In this document: positions 29,468 to 37,314 of the stretch, piece by piece
How the letters are laid out: the number at the start of each line of letters is the position of its first letter
Numbering within the stretch: position 1 is the stretch's first letter
NCBI RefSeq assembly: GCF_900129455.1
Contig: NZ_FQVU01000001.1
Coordinates: 248,001 to 312,000 of the forward strand
Direction of reading: 5' to 3'
Origin: Jatrophihabitans endophyticus
GTDB lineage: Bacteria > Actinomycetota > Actinomycetes > Mycobacteriales > Jatrophihabitantaceae
DNA length: 64,000 bases
Notes under the pieces: generated by a model
Told to the model about the DNA's origin: nothing
Seen by the model: only the letters and a program-made list of their open reading frames with translations
Database searches by the model: none
Program-made: the position numbers and the translations under genes

Positions 29468-30058
29468 ATGACCACCGACCGCTCCATCATCAGCACCAGC
29501 ACCAGCCACGAGGTCGCCGAGGCGCCGGGCTCCATGCTCAGCCACGCCGGCGCCCGCGCCCTGGCCGTGCTGCGCATCGCCACCGGATTCGTCTTCCTGT
29601 GGGCGTTCCTCGACAAGACGTTCGGGCTCGGCTACTCCACGGAGTCGGCGAAGGCCTGGATCCACGGCGGCTCCCCGACCGACGGCTTCCTGTCGCACGT
29701 CGAGGTCGGCCCGCTGCAGTCGCTGTTCCACACCATGGCCGGCACCTGGTATGCCGACTGGCTGTTCATGCTCGGCATGCTCGGTGTCGGCGCCGCCGTC
29801 ATCGCCGGCGTCGGCGTGCGGCTCTCCGCCGCCGCGGGTGCGCTCATCATGGCCCTCATGTGGCTGGCCGAGTTCCCCCTGGCCCAGCACACCTCCGCCG
29901 GTGCCCCCAGCGGCTCGGTCAACCCGCTCGTCGACTACCACATCGTGTACGCCGTCGCGCTGATCGTCGTCGCCCTCACCTACGCCGGCGACACCTGGGG
30001 CCTCGGCCGCAGCTGGGCCCGGCTGCCGATCGTGCGCCGCTTCGGCTGGCTGCGCTAG
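29468..30058 (+). CDS. DoxX/DoxD-like membrane protein
   Basis: A 196-residue inner-membrane protein with four predicted helices: LAVLRIATGFVFLWAFLDKT, WLFMLGMLGVGAAVIAGVGV, AAAGALIMALMWLAEFPLAQ and VYAVALIVVALTYAGDTWGL. It is related to the DoxX/DoxD and MauE-like quinone-linked family. The Shine-Dalgarno is strong (GAGGAGGAGG before ATG 29468). Position opposite cydA with shared DevR-box-like sites suggests a role in low-oxygen respiration or redox defence. The reaction is unknown. Confidence 0.82.
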   Translation: MTTDRSIISTSTSHEVAEAPGSMLSHAGARALAVLRIATGFVFLWAFLDKTFGLGYSTESAKAWIHGGSPTDGFLSHVEVGPLQSLFHTMAGTWYADWLFMLGMLGVGAAVIAGVGVRLSAAAGALIMALMWLAEFPLAQHTSAGAPSGSVNPLVDYHIVYAVALIVVALTYAGDTWGLGRSWARLPIVRRFGWLR

Positions 30059-30094
30059 CAGCGAGCGCTCCACCCGATCCGTCTCCCACACCGG

Positions 30095-30126
30095 CGAGCG
30101 GGACCGTCCCCCCACGGTCCCGCTCG
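30095..30126 (+). terminator. Hairpin terminator after the DoxX-like gene
   Basis: CGAGCGGGACCGT (30095-30107) and ACGGTCCCGCTCG (30114-30126) form a perfect 13-bp stem with a six-C loop, followed by TCTCTT. It is placed 37 bp after the stop codon and between convergent genes. Confidence 0.85.
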
Positions 30127-30165
30127 TCTCTTCGTGCGCGCGACGCGAGGAGGACGCGCCACGAG

Positions 30166-30669
30166 TCACACCGGACGGTGCGACCACGGCCGCACGGCGC
30201 CGAGCACGGTGTCGTGGCCGTCACGCAGGGCGCCGAGCGCGGCGGCCGAGATCTCCGCCGGCGTGTGCCACCGCGAGCCGCCCGCCCCCCGGGCCCAGCC
30301 CAGCACCACCCGCACCGCGTCCGGCGCGGCGAGGTCGGCGAGGGTGGCGGGCGGCCGCAGCGCGGCGCTGGGCAGCAGCCGCACGACCCGTCCCGACACC
30401 GCGGCGACGAGCGCGGCGACGCTCGCGGCGGGCGCGGTCGGCGCGTACACCAGCGCCTCGTCCAGCTCCCGACCCTCGAGCGCGACCCGCACGGCGGCGG
30501 TGTCGTGCCAGTCCACCGCGACCGGGACGACCCCGGCGAGGTCGACGTGTCGGGCGAGGGCGTGGACCTCCGCCCCACCGGCCCGGAGCGCCGCCACGGC
30601 CGGGCGGAGCGCGCCCGTCGCCCCCACCACGAGGACCCGCCGCGGCCCGCCGCCCGGCCCGTCGTTCAG
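30166..30669 (-). CDS. Rossmann-fold SDR-like protein (start uncertain)
   Basis: About 165 residues with an N-terminal nucleotide-binding beta-alpha unit (RRVLVVGATGALRPAVAAL) whose last Gly of the usual GxxGxxG is replaced by Pro. Later segments include VPVAVDWHDTAAVRVALEGR and LDEALVYAP. No Ser-Tyr-Lys catalytic triad was seen, so it may bind a dinucleotide without classic SDR activity. No ATG or GTG fits near the dehydratase stop; a CTG at 30669 overlapping that stop, or an internal GTG at about 30633, are candidates. It is last in the leftward acid-sugar operon. Confidence 0.62.
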   Translation of the reverse strand: MNDGPGGGPRRVLVVGATGALRPAVAALRAGGAEVHALARHVDLAGVVPVAVDWHDTAAVRVALEGRELDEALVYAPTAPAASVAALVAAVSGRVVRLLPSAALRPPATLADLAAPDAVRVVLGWARGAGGSRWHTPAEISAAALGALRDGHDTVLGAVRPWSHRPV

Positions 30670-32381
30670 AACGCCTGCCTCGGGACGTCGGCCCCGCTGC
30701 GCCCCCGCAGGAAGTCGAAGTCGGCGCCCACCTCGGCCCCGGTGACGTGCTCGACGAACAGCCGCAGGTACCCACGGTCGGTGCCCGGGGCCGGTTCGGC
30801 CCGCCACTCCGCGCGACGCCGTGCCAGCTCGGCGTCGTCGACCTCCAGGTCGAGCCGGCGGGCCGGGACGTCGAGGACGACGACATCGCCGTCGCGGACG
30901 AGCGCCAGCGGGCCGCCCGCCGCCGCCTCGGGAGCCACGTGCAGCACGACGGTGCCGTAGGACGTCCCGCTCATCCGCGCGTCGGAGATGCGGACCATGT
31001 CACGCACCCCCTGTTCCAGCAGGCGTTTCGGCAGCGCGACGTTGCCGATCTCGGGCATGCCGGGGTACCCGCGCGGCCCGGCGTTGCGCACGACGATGAC
31101 GTCGTCGGCCGCGATGTCGCAGTCGGGCCGGTCGGCCTCGGCCAGGTAGTCCTCGACGCGGTCCCACACCCGGGCGCGGCCGCGGTGTCGCATCAGCTCC
31201 GGCGCCGCGGCCGACTGCTTGATCACCGCGCCCGCGGGCGCGAGCGAACCGCGCAGGACCGCGATGTGCGACCCCGGCGGCTTCACCGGGTCGTCGAACG
31301 TCCGGATCACCTCGCGGTCGTGGCACTGCGCCGCGGCGTAGTTCTCGCCGAGCGTGCGGCCGGTGACGGTGCGGGCTGCGCGATCGAGCCGCTCCCCCAG
31401 CTCGGCGACGAGCGCGCCCGCCCCGCCGGCGTAGCAGAAGTCCTCCATCAGGAAGCGCCCCGACGGCATGAGGTCCACGAGCGTCGGCAGGTCGGCGGCG
31501 AGCGCGTCGAAGTCGTCGAGCGTCAGCGACACGCCGAGCCGGCCCGCGATCGCCAGCAGGTGCACCACGGCGTTGGTCGAGCCACCGAGCGCGGCGTTGA
31601 CGCGGATCGCGTTCTCGAACGACGCCCGCGTCACCACGCGCGACATCGTCAGCTGCTCGGCCACCATCGCGACGATCCGTCGACCGGCGAGATGGGCGAG
31701 GGTGCGCCGGCGGGCGTCGTCGGCGGGCAGGTCCGCCCCGCCGGGCAGCTGCATGCCCAGCACCTCCCCGAGCACGGCCATGGTCGAGGCCGTCCCCATG
31801 GTCATGCAGTGACCCCGGCTGCGCGCCATGCACCCCTCGGCCTCGGCGAGCTCCGCCGCACCGATCTCGCCGGCGCGGTACTGCTCGGTCAACCGCCACA
31901 CGGACGTCCCCGACCCGATGTCGGTGCCGCGGTACTTGCCGTTGAGCATCGGGCCGCCGGTGAGCAGCACCGTCGGCAGGTCCACGCTCGCCGCGCCCAT
32001 CAGGTACGCCGGCGTCGTCTTGTCGCACCCCGCGAGCAGCACCACGCCGTCGAGCGGGTTGGCACGCAGCGTCTCCTCGAGATCCATCGAGATCAGGTTG
32101 CGCAGCAGCATCGCCGACGGCCGGACGAGCGGTTCGCCGGCCGACGTCGTCGGGAACTCGAACGGCACCCCGCCGGCCTGCCAGACGCCCCGCTTCACGT
32201 GCTCGGCCAGCTCACGCAGGTGCACGTTGCACGGCGTCAGCTCCGACCAGCTGTTGGCGATGCCGATGACGGGACGGCCCTCGAAGCTGTCGTCGGGCAG
32301 CCCCTCCGAACGCAGCCACGACCGGTGCATGATGCCGGTCTTGCCCTCGGCCGCGAACCAGGCCGCGGAGCGCAGGCTCAT
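30666..32381 (-). CDS. IlvD/Edd-family sugar-acid dehydratase
   Basis: A 571-residue Fe-S and Mg-dependent dehydratase. Cluster-binding cysteines appear in LTPCNVHLRELAEHV, LLAGCDKTTPAYLMGA and the later AEGCMARSRGHCMTMGTAST. C-terminal motifs include RNAGPRGYPGMPEIG and RISDARMSGTSYGTVVLHV. Within the family the spacing fits aldonic-acid (pentonate/hexonate) dehydratases better than dihydroxy-acid dehydratase, and there is no branched-chain amino acid context. It probably makes a 2-keto-3-deoxy acid further processed by the FAH-family enzyme. ATG 32381 overlaps the GH4 stop. Confidence 0.82.
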   Translation of the reverse strand: MSLRSAAWFAAEGKTGIMHRSWLRSEGLPDDSFEGRPVIGIANSWSELTPCNVHLRELAEHVKRGVWQAGGVPFEFPTTSAGEPLVRPSAMLLRNLISMDLEETLRANPLDGVVLLAGCDKTTPAYLMGAASVDLPTVLLTGGPMLNGKYRGTDIGSGTSVWRLTEQYRAGEIGAAELAEAEGCMARSRGHCMTMGTASTMAVLGEVLGMQLPGGADLPADDARRRTLAHLAGRRIVAMVAEQLTMSRVVTRASFENAIRVNAALGGSTNAVVHLLAIAGRLGVSLTLDDFDALAADLPTLVDLMPSGRFLMEDFCYAGGAGALVAELGERLDRAARTVTGRTLGENYAAAQCHDREVIRTFDDPVKPPGSHIAVLRGSLAPAGAVIKQSAAAPELMRHRGRARVWDRVEDYLAEADRPDCDIAADDVIVVRNAGPRGYPGMPEIGNVALPKRLLEQGVRDMVRISDARMSGTSYGTVVLHVAPEAAAGGPLALVRDGDVVVLDVPARRLDLEVDDAELARRRAEWRAEPAPGTDRGYLRLFVEHVTGAEVGADFDFLRGRSGADVPRQAF

Positions 32382-33739
32382 CGGAAGCGCGGCAGGTGCT
32401 GCCGCTGCGCGTCGATGAGCGCGTCGGTCAACCGGGCGGCGGCGTCGGGGTCGGTGACCGCGCCGTCGGCGATGACCGCCTCGACGGCGAGGTCGCGGTC
32501 GCCGGTCATGGCCGCCTCGGTCGCGAGGTACACCGACGTCAGCCGCTGGTTGAGGATGGCGGTCAGCGGCGTCGACAGATCGGGCACGGCGATCGGACGG
32601 ATGCCGCGCGCGGTGGCCACGCCGGGCAGCTCGAGCGCGGCGTCGTCGGGCAGCCCGGGGACGGCGCCACGGTTGAGGACGTTGCAGGAGAACATGTCGC
32701 GCGAGTCGGTGAGCACCGAGCGGATGATGCCGATCAGCTGCTCCTGCTCGCCGCTGGAACGGTCGAAGATGGACTCGTCGAGCGGCTGCGTGCCGTCGGC
32801 CTGCGCCACCATCGACTGGTAGCGGTTCTCGCCCCACTCGAGGATCTCGGGGACGGAGAACGCGTCGACGCCGAGCGTCTTGCCGAAGTACGTGCCGCCC
32901 TCCCACCGCTGCGGGAAGAACTCCGTGACGTGCCGGTCCTCGGCGGCGGGGAACGCGCCGTAGCGGCCGAACAGCTCCCACGAGAACGGGTTGTTCCAGG
33001 CCTTGGTGCCGTCGGCGAAGATGTTGCCGAGATCGTCGGGATCGGCGGGCTCGGCCAGCTCGGCGGCGACCTTCTCGCGCACCAGCGGCCACGCGTCCGC
33101 TCCGCTCCACCGGAAGTCGTAGATGAACGTCAGGTGGTTGATGCCGGCGTAGAGCGTCGAGGTCTCTTCGAACGGCTTGCCGATGAACGCGGCGAGGTGG
33201 TGCTGCACGTGGTGCATGCCGTGGCAGAGGCCGACGACGTGCTCGGCCCCGGCCCAGCGCGCCATCGCCATCACGTTGGCGGTCATCGGGTTGCTGTAGT
33301 TGAAGAAGTGCGCGTCCGGCGCGAGGTCGACGACGTCGCGCGCGACCTCGACGAGCACGGGCGTCGTGCGCAGCAGACGCGACACCCCGCCGGGCATCAC
33401 CGAGTCGCCGACGGGCTGGAAGACGCCGTGGCGCATGCACACCTCGTGGTCGGTCTGCCAGCCCGGGCGACCGCCGACGCCGACGCAGGTGACGACGAAG
33501 TCGGCACCGGGCAGCACGTCGCGCCGCCGGGTCGACCCCACGACGGTGATGTGGTCGCCGGCGCCGCGTGCCTCGACCATCCGCTGCGCCAGGCCGACCG
33601 CCTTGGCCAGCGGCTCCTCGGCGATGTCGACGAGCCGGATCTCCCAGTCGCCGAGGTCGCGGGCCGAGATGAGGTCGGCGAGCAGGCCGCGGGTGAAGAC
33701 GGCGCTGCCGGCGCCGATGAGGACGAGCACGCGTCGCAT
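32378..33739 (-). CDS. Glycoside hydrolase family 4 enzyme (NAD/Mn-dependent, alpha-galactosidase/glucosidase-like)
   Basis: A 453-residue GH4 enzyme. The NAD-binding N-terminus is VLVLIGAGSAVFTRGLLADL. Characteristic NYSNPMTANVMAMARWAG, VGLCHGMHHVQHHLAAF (Mn-binding Cys-His region) and AGINHLTF are present. GH4 enzymes cleave glycosides by transient oxidation at C3 and elimination rather than direct hydrolysis. The exact sugar (galactoside, glucoside or glucuronide) cannot be read from sequence. It is encoded between the FAH-family and dehydratase genes, so it probably releases the sugar that enters this pathway. Confidence 0.87.
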   Translation of the reverse strand: MRRVLVLIGAGSAVFTRGLLADLISARDLGDWEIRLVDIAEEPLAKAVGLAQRMVEARGAGDHITVVGSTRRRDVLPGADFVVTCVGVGGRPGWQTDHEVCMRHGVFQPVGDSVMPGGVSRLLRTTPVLVEVARDVVDLAPDAHFFNYSNPMTANVMAMARWAGAEHVVGLCHGMHHVQHHLAAFIGKPFEETSTLYAGINHLTFIYDFRWSGADAWPLVREKVAAELAEPADPDDLGNIFADGTKAWNNPFSWELFGRYGAFPAAEDRHVTEFFPQRWEGGTYFGKTLGVDAFSVPEILEWGENRYQSMVAQADGTQPLDESIFDRSSGEQEQLIGIIRSVLTDSRDMFSCNVLNRGAVPGLPDDAALELPGVATARGIRPIAVPDLSTPLTAILNQRLTSVYLATEAAMTGDRDLAVEAVIADGAVTDPDAAARLTDALIDAQRQHLPRFR

Positions 33740-33749
33740 GGGATTCCGA

Positions 33750-34640
33750 TCAGACGTGGCGGACGGGGTTGGTGAGCTCGCCGACGCGCTCGACGCCGAC
33801 GGTCACCACGTCGCCGTCGGCCAGGTACACCGGCGGGGTGCGGAAGCCGCCGACGCCGGGGGGCGTGCCGGTGAGCACGACGTCGCCGGCCTCGAGCGTG
33901 ACGGTGGCCGTGAGGTGACGCAGCAGCGTGGCGACGTCGAAGATCATGTCGGCGGTGGTGGCGTCCTGCATGGTCGCGCCGTTGACGGTCGTCCAGATGC
34001 GCAGCGCCTGCGGGTCACCCACCTCGTCGGGGGTGACGAGCTCCGGGCCGAGCGGGCAGAACGTGTCGAGGGACTTGCCCCGCGTCCACTGTGTATCGGC
34101 GAACTGCAGGTCGCGCGCCGAGACGTCGTTGCCGACGGTGTACGCGGCGACGTCGGCGAGCGTGCCCGGCCGCGCCGGGCCGCAGGGCCGGCCGACGACG
34201 ACGGCGAGCTCGGCCTCCCAGTCGACGCTGGTGGTGATCGCGGCGGGGACGACGATCGGCTCACCCGGCCCCGCGATCGAGCTCGGGTACTTGGCGAAGG
34301 TGAGCGGCTCGCTCGGCGCCGCCAGACCGGTCTCGGCCGTGTGGTCGCGGTAGTTGAGCCCGATCGCGACGATCTTGCCCGGCCGTCGCAGCGGGGCCAG
34401 CACGGCGAGCGCCGCCCGGTCGTACACCGGTGCGTCGGCCGCGGCGAGCGCGGCGCGCGCGACCTCGCCGAGATCGGCACCGGCGCGCAGCAGGTCGAGC
34501 AGCGGGTCCGCACTGCCCGGCGTCACCTCCGGGAGCGCGACGGCACGTTCGCCGGCCAGGACGACGCCACGGACGTCGTCGCCGCCGGCGTCACCGCGGT
34601 CGTCGTCGACCTGCGGGACTCGGGCACGGGCCAGCCTCAT
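33750..34640 (-). CDS. Fumarylacetoacetate hydrolase-family enzyme
   Basis: A 296-residue FAH-fold protein. GKIVAIGLNYRDHTAETGLA begins the catalytic domain (about res 90). Metal-binding and active-site blocks are VDWEAELAVVVGRPCG, NDVSARDLQFADTQWTRGKS, FCPLGPELV and VLTGTPPGVGGFR. Members hydrolyse 2,4-diketo-3-deoxy acids or related 2-keto acids, which suits a pathway containing an IlvD/Edd dehydratase. The start is ATG 34640 with a GAGAGGAG Shine-Dalgarno. It is first gene of the leftward operon. Confidence 0.85.
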   Translation of the reverse strand: MRLARARVPQVDDDRGDAGGDDVRGVVLAGERAVALPEVTPGSADPLLDLLRAGADLGEVARAALAAADAPVYDRAALAVLAPLRRPGKIVAIGLNYRDHTAETGLAAPSEPLTFAKYPSSIAGPGEPIVVPAAITTSVDWEAELAVVVGRPCGPARPGTLADVAAYTVGNDVSARDLQFADTQWTRGKSLDTFCPLGPELVTPDEVGDPQALRIWTTVNGATMQDATTADMIFDVATLLRHLTATVTLEAGDVVLTGTPPGVGGFRTPPVYLADGDVVTVGVERVGELTNPVRHV

Positions 34641-34662
34641 GCTGCTCCTCTCCGGGGTTGCG

Positions 34663-34691
34663 AGCGTATCCGCGCACTCTTCGGTTGACAA
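34663..34691 (-). promoter_or_regulatory. Promoter of the FAH-GH4-dehydratase operon
   Basis: On the minus strand TTGTCA (34691-34686) and TACGCT (34668-34663) are separated by exactly 17 nt, a good vegetative -35/-10. Transcription would start about 15 nt before the FAH-family ATG. The -35 overlaps that of the divergent promoter. Confidence 0.55.
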
Positions 34692-34712
34692 TGACTGTTT
34701 CTGCGCGATTCT
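34685..34712 (+). promoter_or_regulatory. Promoter of the 34719 gene, leaderless type
   Basis: TTGACA (34685-34690, perfect -35) and GATTCT (34707-34712) with a 16-nt spacer put the transcription start at or next to the ATG 34719. No Shine-Dalgarno precedes that ATG, which fits a leaderless mRNA. Its -35 shares five bases with the minus-strand -35. Confidence 0.5.
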
Positions 34713-34718
34713 GACTGG

Positions 34719-35444
34719 ATGACGACCTTGGTTCGCGTTCCCCTCCCCGCCCTGGCCGGATCGCCCGGCCTCGTCCAGGGGCGCTACGGCGAGAGCGGCA
34801 ATCTCGAGCTCGCCGTCCCGGGTGCGCACGGCGGCGTGTGGATCTTCTGGTTCAACGCCGATGCCGACACGGGCGTCGCGGTGCGCGAGGGCGCGCCACC
34901 GAGATGCTGGAGCGGCGGTCTGCAGGTGCTCGCCGGCGTCCCGGTCGAGGCGGCGCGCATCAGCCAGCTGCACGCGGGACCGGACCACCTCGAGCTGTTG
35001 GCGCTCGCCGACGGCGAGCTGCACCGGCTGTACTGGGCACCCGCCGAGGGCTTCGTCGCCACCGGGACGATCGCCCACGGCGTCGTCGCGGCGGGCCCGG
35101 TACGCGAGACGCCCACGTCGTTGACGATCGACGTCCGGCTCGCTGACGGCCGACCGGTGCGGCTCGTCACCGGCACCGAGCACTACCCCGCCGCGACGTG
35201 GGACGTGCTCCCCCGCACCGACGGCCCCGAGCCCGCACCACCCCCCGGACTGCCGGCCGACGTGCCGTACGACGCGGTCGCCTGGGCGCGCACCACGCTC
35301 GACGGCGGGCGGGTGGACGCCGTCCTGCGCAGGGGATCCGGCCTCGCGCACCTGTACCGCGGTCCGGGCCGTTGGAGCGCCCCGGAGCCGGTCGTGTCGC
35401 AGGTGTGGATCGCCGACGACGCGCCCGTGCACCGCCGGTCCTGA
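34719..35444 (+). CDS. Predicted beta-rich protein, function unknown
   Basis: A 241-residue protein without signal peptide or membrane segment. Repeating Trp/Gly-rich beta-hairpin-like stretches (GGVWIFWFNADADTGVAV, LHRLYWAPAEGFVATGTI, AHLYRGPGRWSAPEPVVSQV) suggest a small beta-propeller or lectin-like fold. It is transcribed divergently from the FAH operon from an overlapping promoter, so coregulation with sugar catabolism is likely. No family was recognised with confidence. Confidence 0.65.
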   Translation: MTTLVRVPLPALAGSPGLVQGRYGESGNLELAVPGAHGGVWIFWFNADADTGVAVREGAPPRCWSGGLQVLAGVPVEAARISQLHAGPDHLELLALADGELHRLYWAPAEGFVATGTIAHGVVAAGPVRETPTSLTIDVRLADGRPVRLVTGTEHYPAATWDVLPRTDGPEPAPPPGLPADVPYDAVAWARTTLDGGRVDAVLRRGSGLAHLYRGPGRWSAPEPVVSQVWIADDAPVHRRS

Positions 35445-35529
35445 CCCGGACCAGGCGCGGGCCGAGCTTCGGCGGCAATCGACACCGGACGCCGCAGGCG
35501 CAGGACGATCGGCAGGCCGGCGGCGATCG

Positions 35530-36219
35530 TCAGGCGATGCGGTGGATCATCGTGTTGCTGATCTGGTAGCGGTAACCGGCCTGCTGCAACGCCCGGTCGT
35601 GCCGCTCGCTCATCCCCCACTGCGTCCCGTGCAGCCACACGAACGCGGGGGCGGACTGCCCGGTCGCCGCGTCCATCCGTCGTTTGGGCTCGAACACCTC
35701 GCGCTCGAGGTCGTCGTCGGTGCCCACGTCGCCGATCCCGGCGTGCGACGCGGTGTGCGGGAGCACGACGTGACGGCGTGACAGCTCGGCCACCTCGTCC
35801 CAGCTGAGGGCGATGCGCTCCCCGCGCATCGCGAGCTCCTCGGCCGTCAACCCGATGTCGTGCGAGCGGGCGTAGACCTCCTGCTCCGCCGGCGGGGTGT
35901 CGACGAAGCCGGTGCAGACGGCGAACCAGGCGGCCAGGCCCAGCTCGTCGCAGACGGCGGCCGCGACGTCGTGACACGTGCGGTAGCCCTCGTAGAAGAC
36001 GGGCACGAACCCCGGCCGGTCCGAGGTCCAGCGGCCGGTGGCGAAGAAGCCGTCCAGCTCGGCGAGCGTGACCGCCGCGAACCGCTTGGCGTAGCGCGCG
36101 AGCTCGTCGTACAACACGTCACGCTGACCGCGCGGCGTGTTGTGGAAGTTGACGACGCGCAGGAAGCGGCCGGCCGCGAGCGCGTCGCGATGGGCACTCA
36201 TCGTCAGGTGCGCCGTCAC
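35530..36219 (-). CDS. Polysaccharide deacetylase-like (NodB-fold) protein
   Basis: A 229-residue cytoplasmic protein (no signal peptide) resembling NodB/CE4 enzymes and bacterial PuuE-like relatives: RVVNFHNTPRGQRDVLYDEL near the N-terminus, FVPVFYEGYRTCHDVAAAVC and a late HTASHAGIGDVGTDDDLERE resembling the metal-binding H(S/T)xxH motif. The usual N-terminal TFDD Asp motif is not obvious; FYEGY occupies that place, so activity is uncertain. It is translationally coupled (GTGA) to the 97-residue upstream gene. Confidence 0.68.
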   Translation of the reverse strand: MTAHLTMSAHRDALAAGRFLRVVNFHNTPRGQRDVLYDELARYAKRFAAVTLAELDGFFATGRWTSDRPGFVPVFYEGYRTCHDVAAAVCDELGLAAWFAVCTGFVDTPPAEQEVYARSHDIGLTAEELAMRGERIALSWDEVAELSRRHVVLPHTASHAGIGDVGTDDDLEREVFEPKRRMDAATGQSAPAFVWLHGTQWGMSERHDRALQQAGYRYQISNTMIHRIA

Positions 36220-36509
36220 GACCTGGCCTCGCGCCCGAAGTCGTCGTAGGCGACCGCCTGCAGCACGCTGATCACGCACCCCATGTCGCCCTCGCGTGCG
36301 CTCGGGGTGAGCGCGCGGCGATACGCGTCGAACGTCCGCGCCAGCGCCGCCCCGGTCGCCGCGGTCCCCGGTGCCGGGACCGGCCCCGCGCCGGGCACCG
36401 CACCTCGCTCGTCGACCAGGGCGAGCAGCATCGGGATGCCGTCGCTGCTGAACTCTCGGTCCTGGCACTCGCGCAGCACGTCGAGCGGCGCCGGGTCGTG
36501 GCCGGGCAT
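36216..36509 (-). CDS. Conserved-looking 97-residue protein, function unknown
   Basis: The start at ATG 36509 has a textbook AGGAGG Shine-Dalgarno 6 nt upstream, strong support for translation. Features: a front segment with LDVLRECQDREFSSDGIPML, a Pro/Gly/Ala-rich linker and a C-terminal helix (ALARTFDAYRRALTPSAREG) ending in ISVLQAVAYDDFG. It overlaps the deacetylase-like gene by 4 nt. It follows the DeoR gene by 44 nt, so it may be the penultimate gene of the import operon. No family was recognised. Confidence 0.65.
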   Translation of the reverse strand: MPGHDPAPLDVLRECQDREFSSDGIPMLLALVDERGAVPGAGPVPAPGTAATGAALARTFDAYRRALTPSAREGDMGCVISVLQAVAYDDFGREARS

Positions 36510-36553
36510 GACTGACCTCCTGGTCTGGCGATGGCGGTGCGCCACACGGCGGA

Positions 36554-37312
36554 TCAACGGATGACGACCTCCACGCCCTGGGCCCGGAACGCCTGCAGCG
36601 CCGGCGCGGGCGCGTCGCCGTCGGTGACGAGGCACGAGATCTGGTCGACGCGCGCCGAGCGGACCGGGCCGCGCCGGCCGAACTTGCTGGAGTCGGCCAG
36701 CACGACGAGCTTGTCGGCCGACTGCAGCATCCGGCGGTCGGTGCCGGCCTCGGTGACGTTGGCGCCGGAGATGCCGTGTTCGGGATCGACGCCGAAGGCG
36801 CTCGAGAACGCGAGGTCGACGTGAAACTCGGCGAGCACGTGCTCGGCGATGGGCCCGAGCAGCGACATCTCGTCGTGGCGCAGGACCCCGCCCAGCACCA
36901 CGACCGAGATCTCGGGGTACCGCGCCAGCTGGTAGGCGATGTTGAGCCCGTTGGTCAGCACCGTCAGCCGCTCCCGGCCGGCGAGGAAGGGCAGCATCGT
37001 CTCGGTCGTGGTCCCGCCGGTGATCAGGACGGTCGCACCGTCGGGCACCCGCTCGGCCGCGGCCTCGCCGAGTCGCCGCTTCTGCTCGCTGCGCTCCGCG
37101 GAACGCGAGCTCAGCACCGGTTCGACGTCGGTGTCCAGCACGCTCGCCCCGCCGTGCACCCGCGTCAGCAATCCGCGCTCGTCCATCTCGCGCAGGTCCC
37201 GTCGCACGGTGGACGCGCTCACGCCGAGCTCCTCGGCGAGGTCGAGCACGTTGCCCGAACCGTGCGTGCGCACGTGCTGCAGGAGGCGTCGTTGCCGTTC
37301 CAGACTGAGCAT
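36554..37312 (-). CDS. DeoR-family transcriptional regulator
   Basis: A 252-residue sugar-operon regulator. N-terminal HTH (about 5-55): RQRRLLQHVRTHGSGNVLDL and LAEELGVSASTVRRDLREMD. C-terminal sugar-phosphate-sensing (isomerase-like) domain: TVLITGGTTTETMLPFL, LTVLTNGLNIAYQLA, VVVLGGVLRHDEMSLLG and VVLADSSKFGRRG. The ligand is probably a phosphorylated sugar made by the kinase at 41811. It lies in the import operon 2 nt after the dehydrogenase, so autoregulation through the 41624-41810 region is likely. Confidence 0.88.
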   Translation of the reverse strand: MLSLERQRRLLQHVRTHGSGNVLDLAEELGVSASTVRRDLREMDERGLLTRVHGGASVLDTDVEPVLSSRSAERSEQKRRLGEAAAERVPDGATVLITGGTTTETMLPFLAGRERLTVLTNGLNIAYQLARYPEISVVVLGGVLRHDEMSLLGPIAEHVLAEFHVDLAFSSAFGVDPEHGISGANVTEAGTDRRMLQSADKLVVLADSSKFGRRGPVRSARVDQISCLVTDGDAPAPALQAFRAQGVEVVIR

Positions 37313-37314
37313 GG

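Noticed and set aside
28291-30960. About 890-codon plus-strand frame running from inside cydA past the DoxX-like gene
   Set aside because: Translation is low-complexity, crosses the hairpin terminator and is inconsistent with the DoxX-like gene's own frame and Shine-Dalgarno.
30666-32381. Assignment as ilvD (dihydroxy-acid dehydratase)
   Set aside because: It sits in a GH4/FAH sugar operon without branched-chain amino acid genes; a sugar-acid dehydratase fits better.
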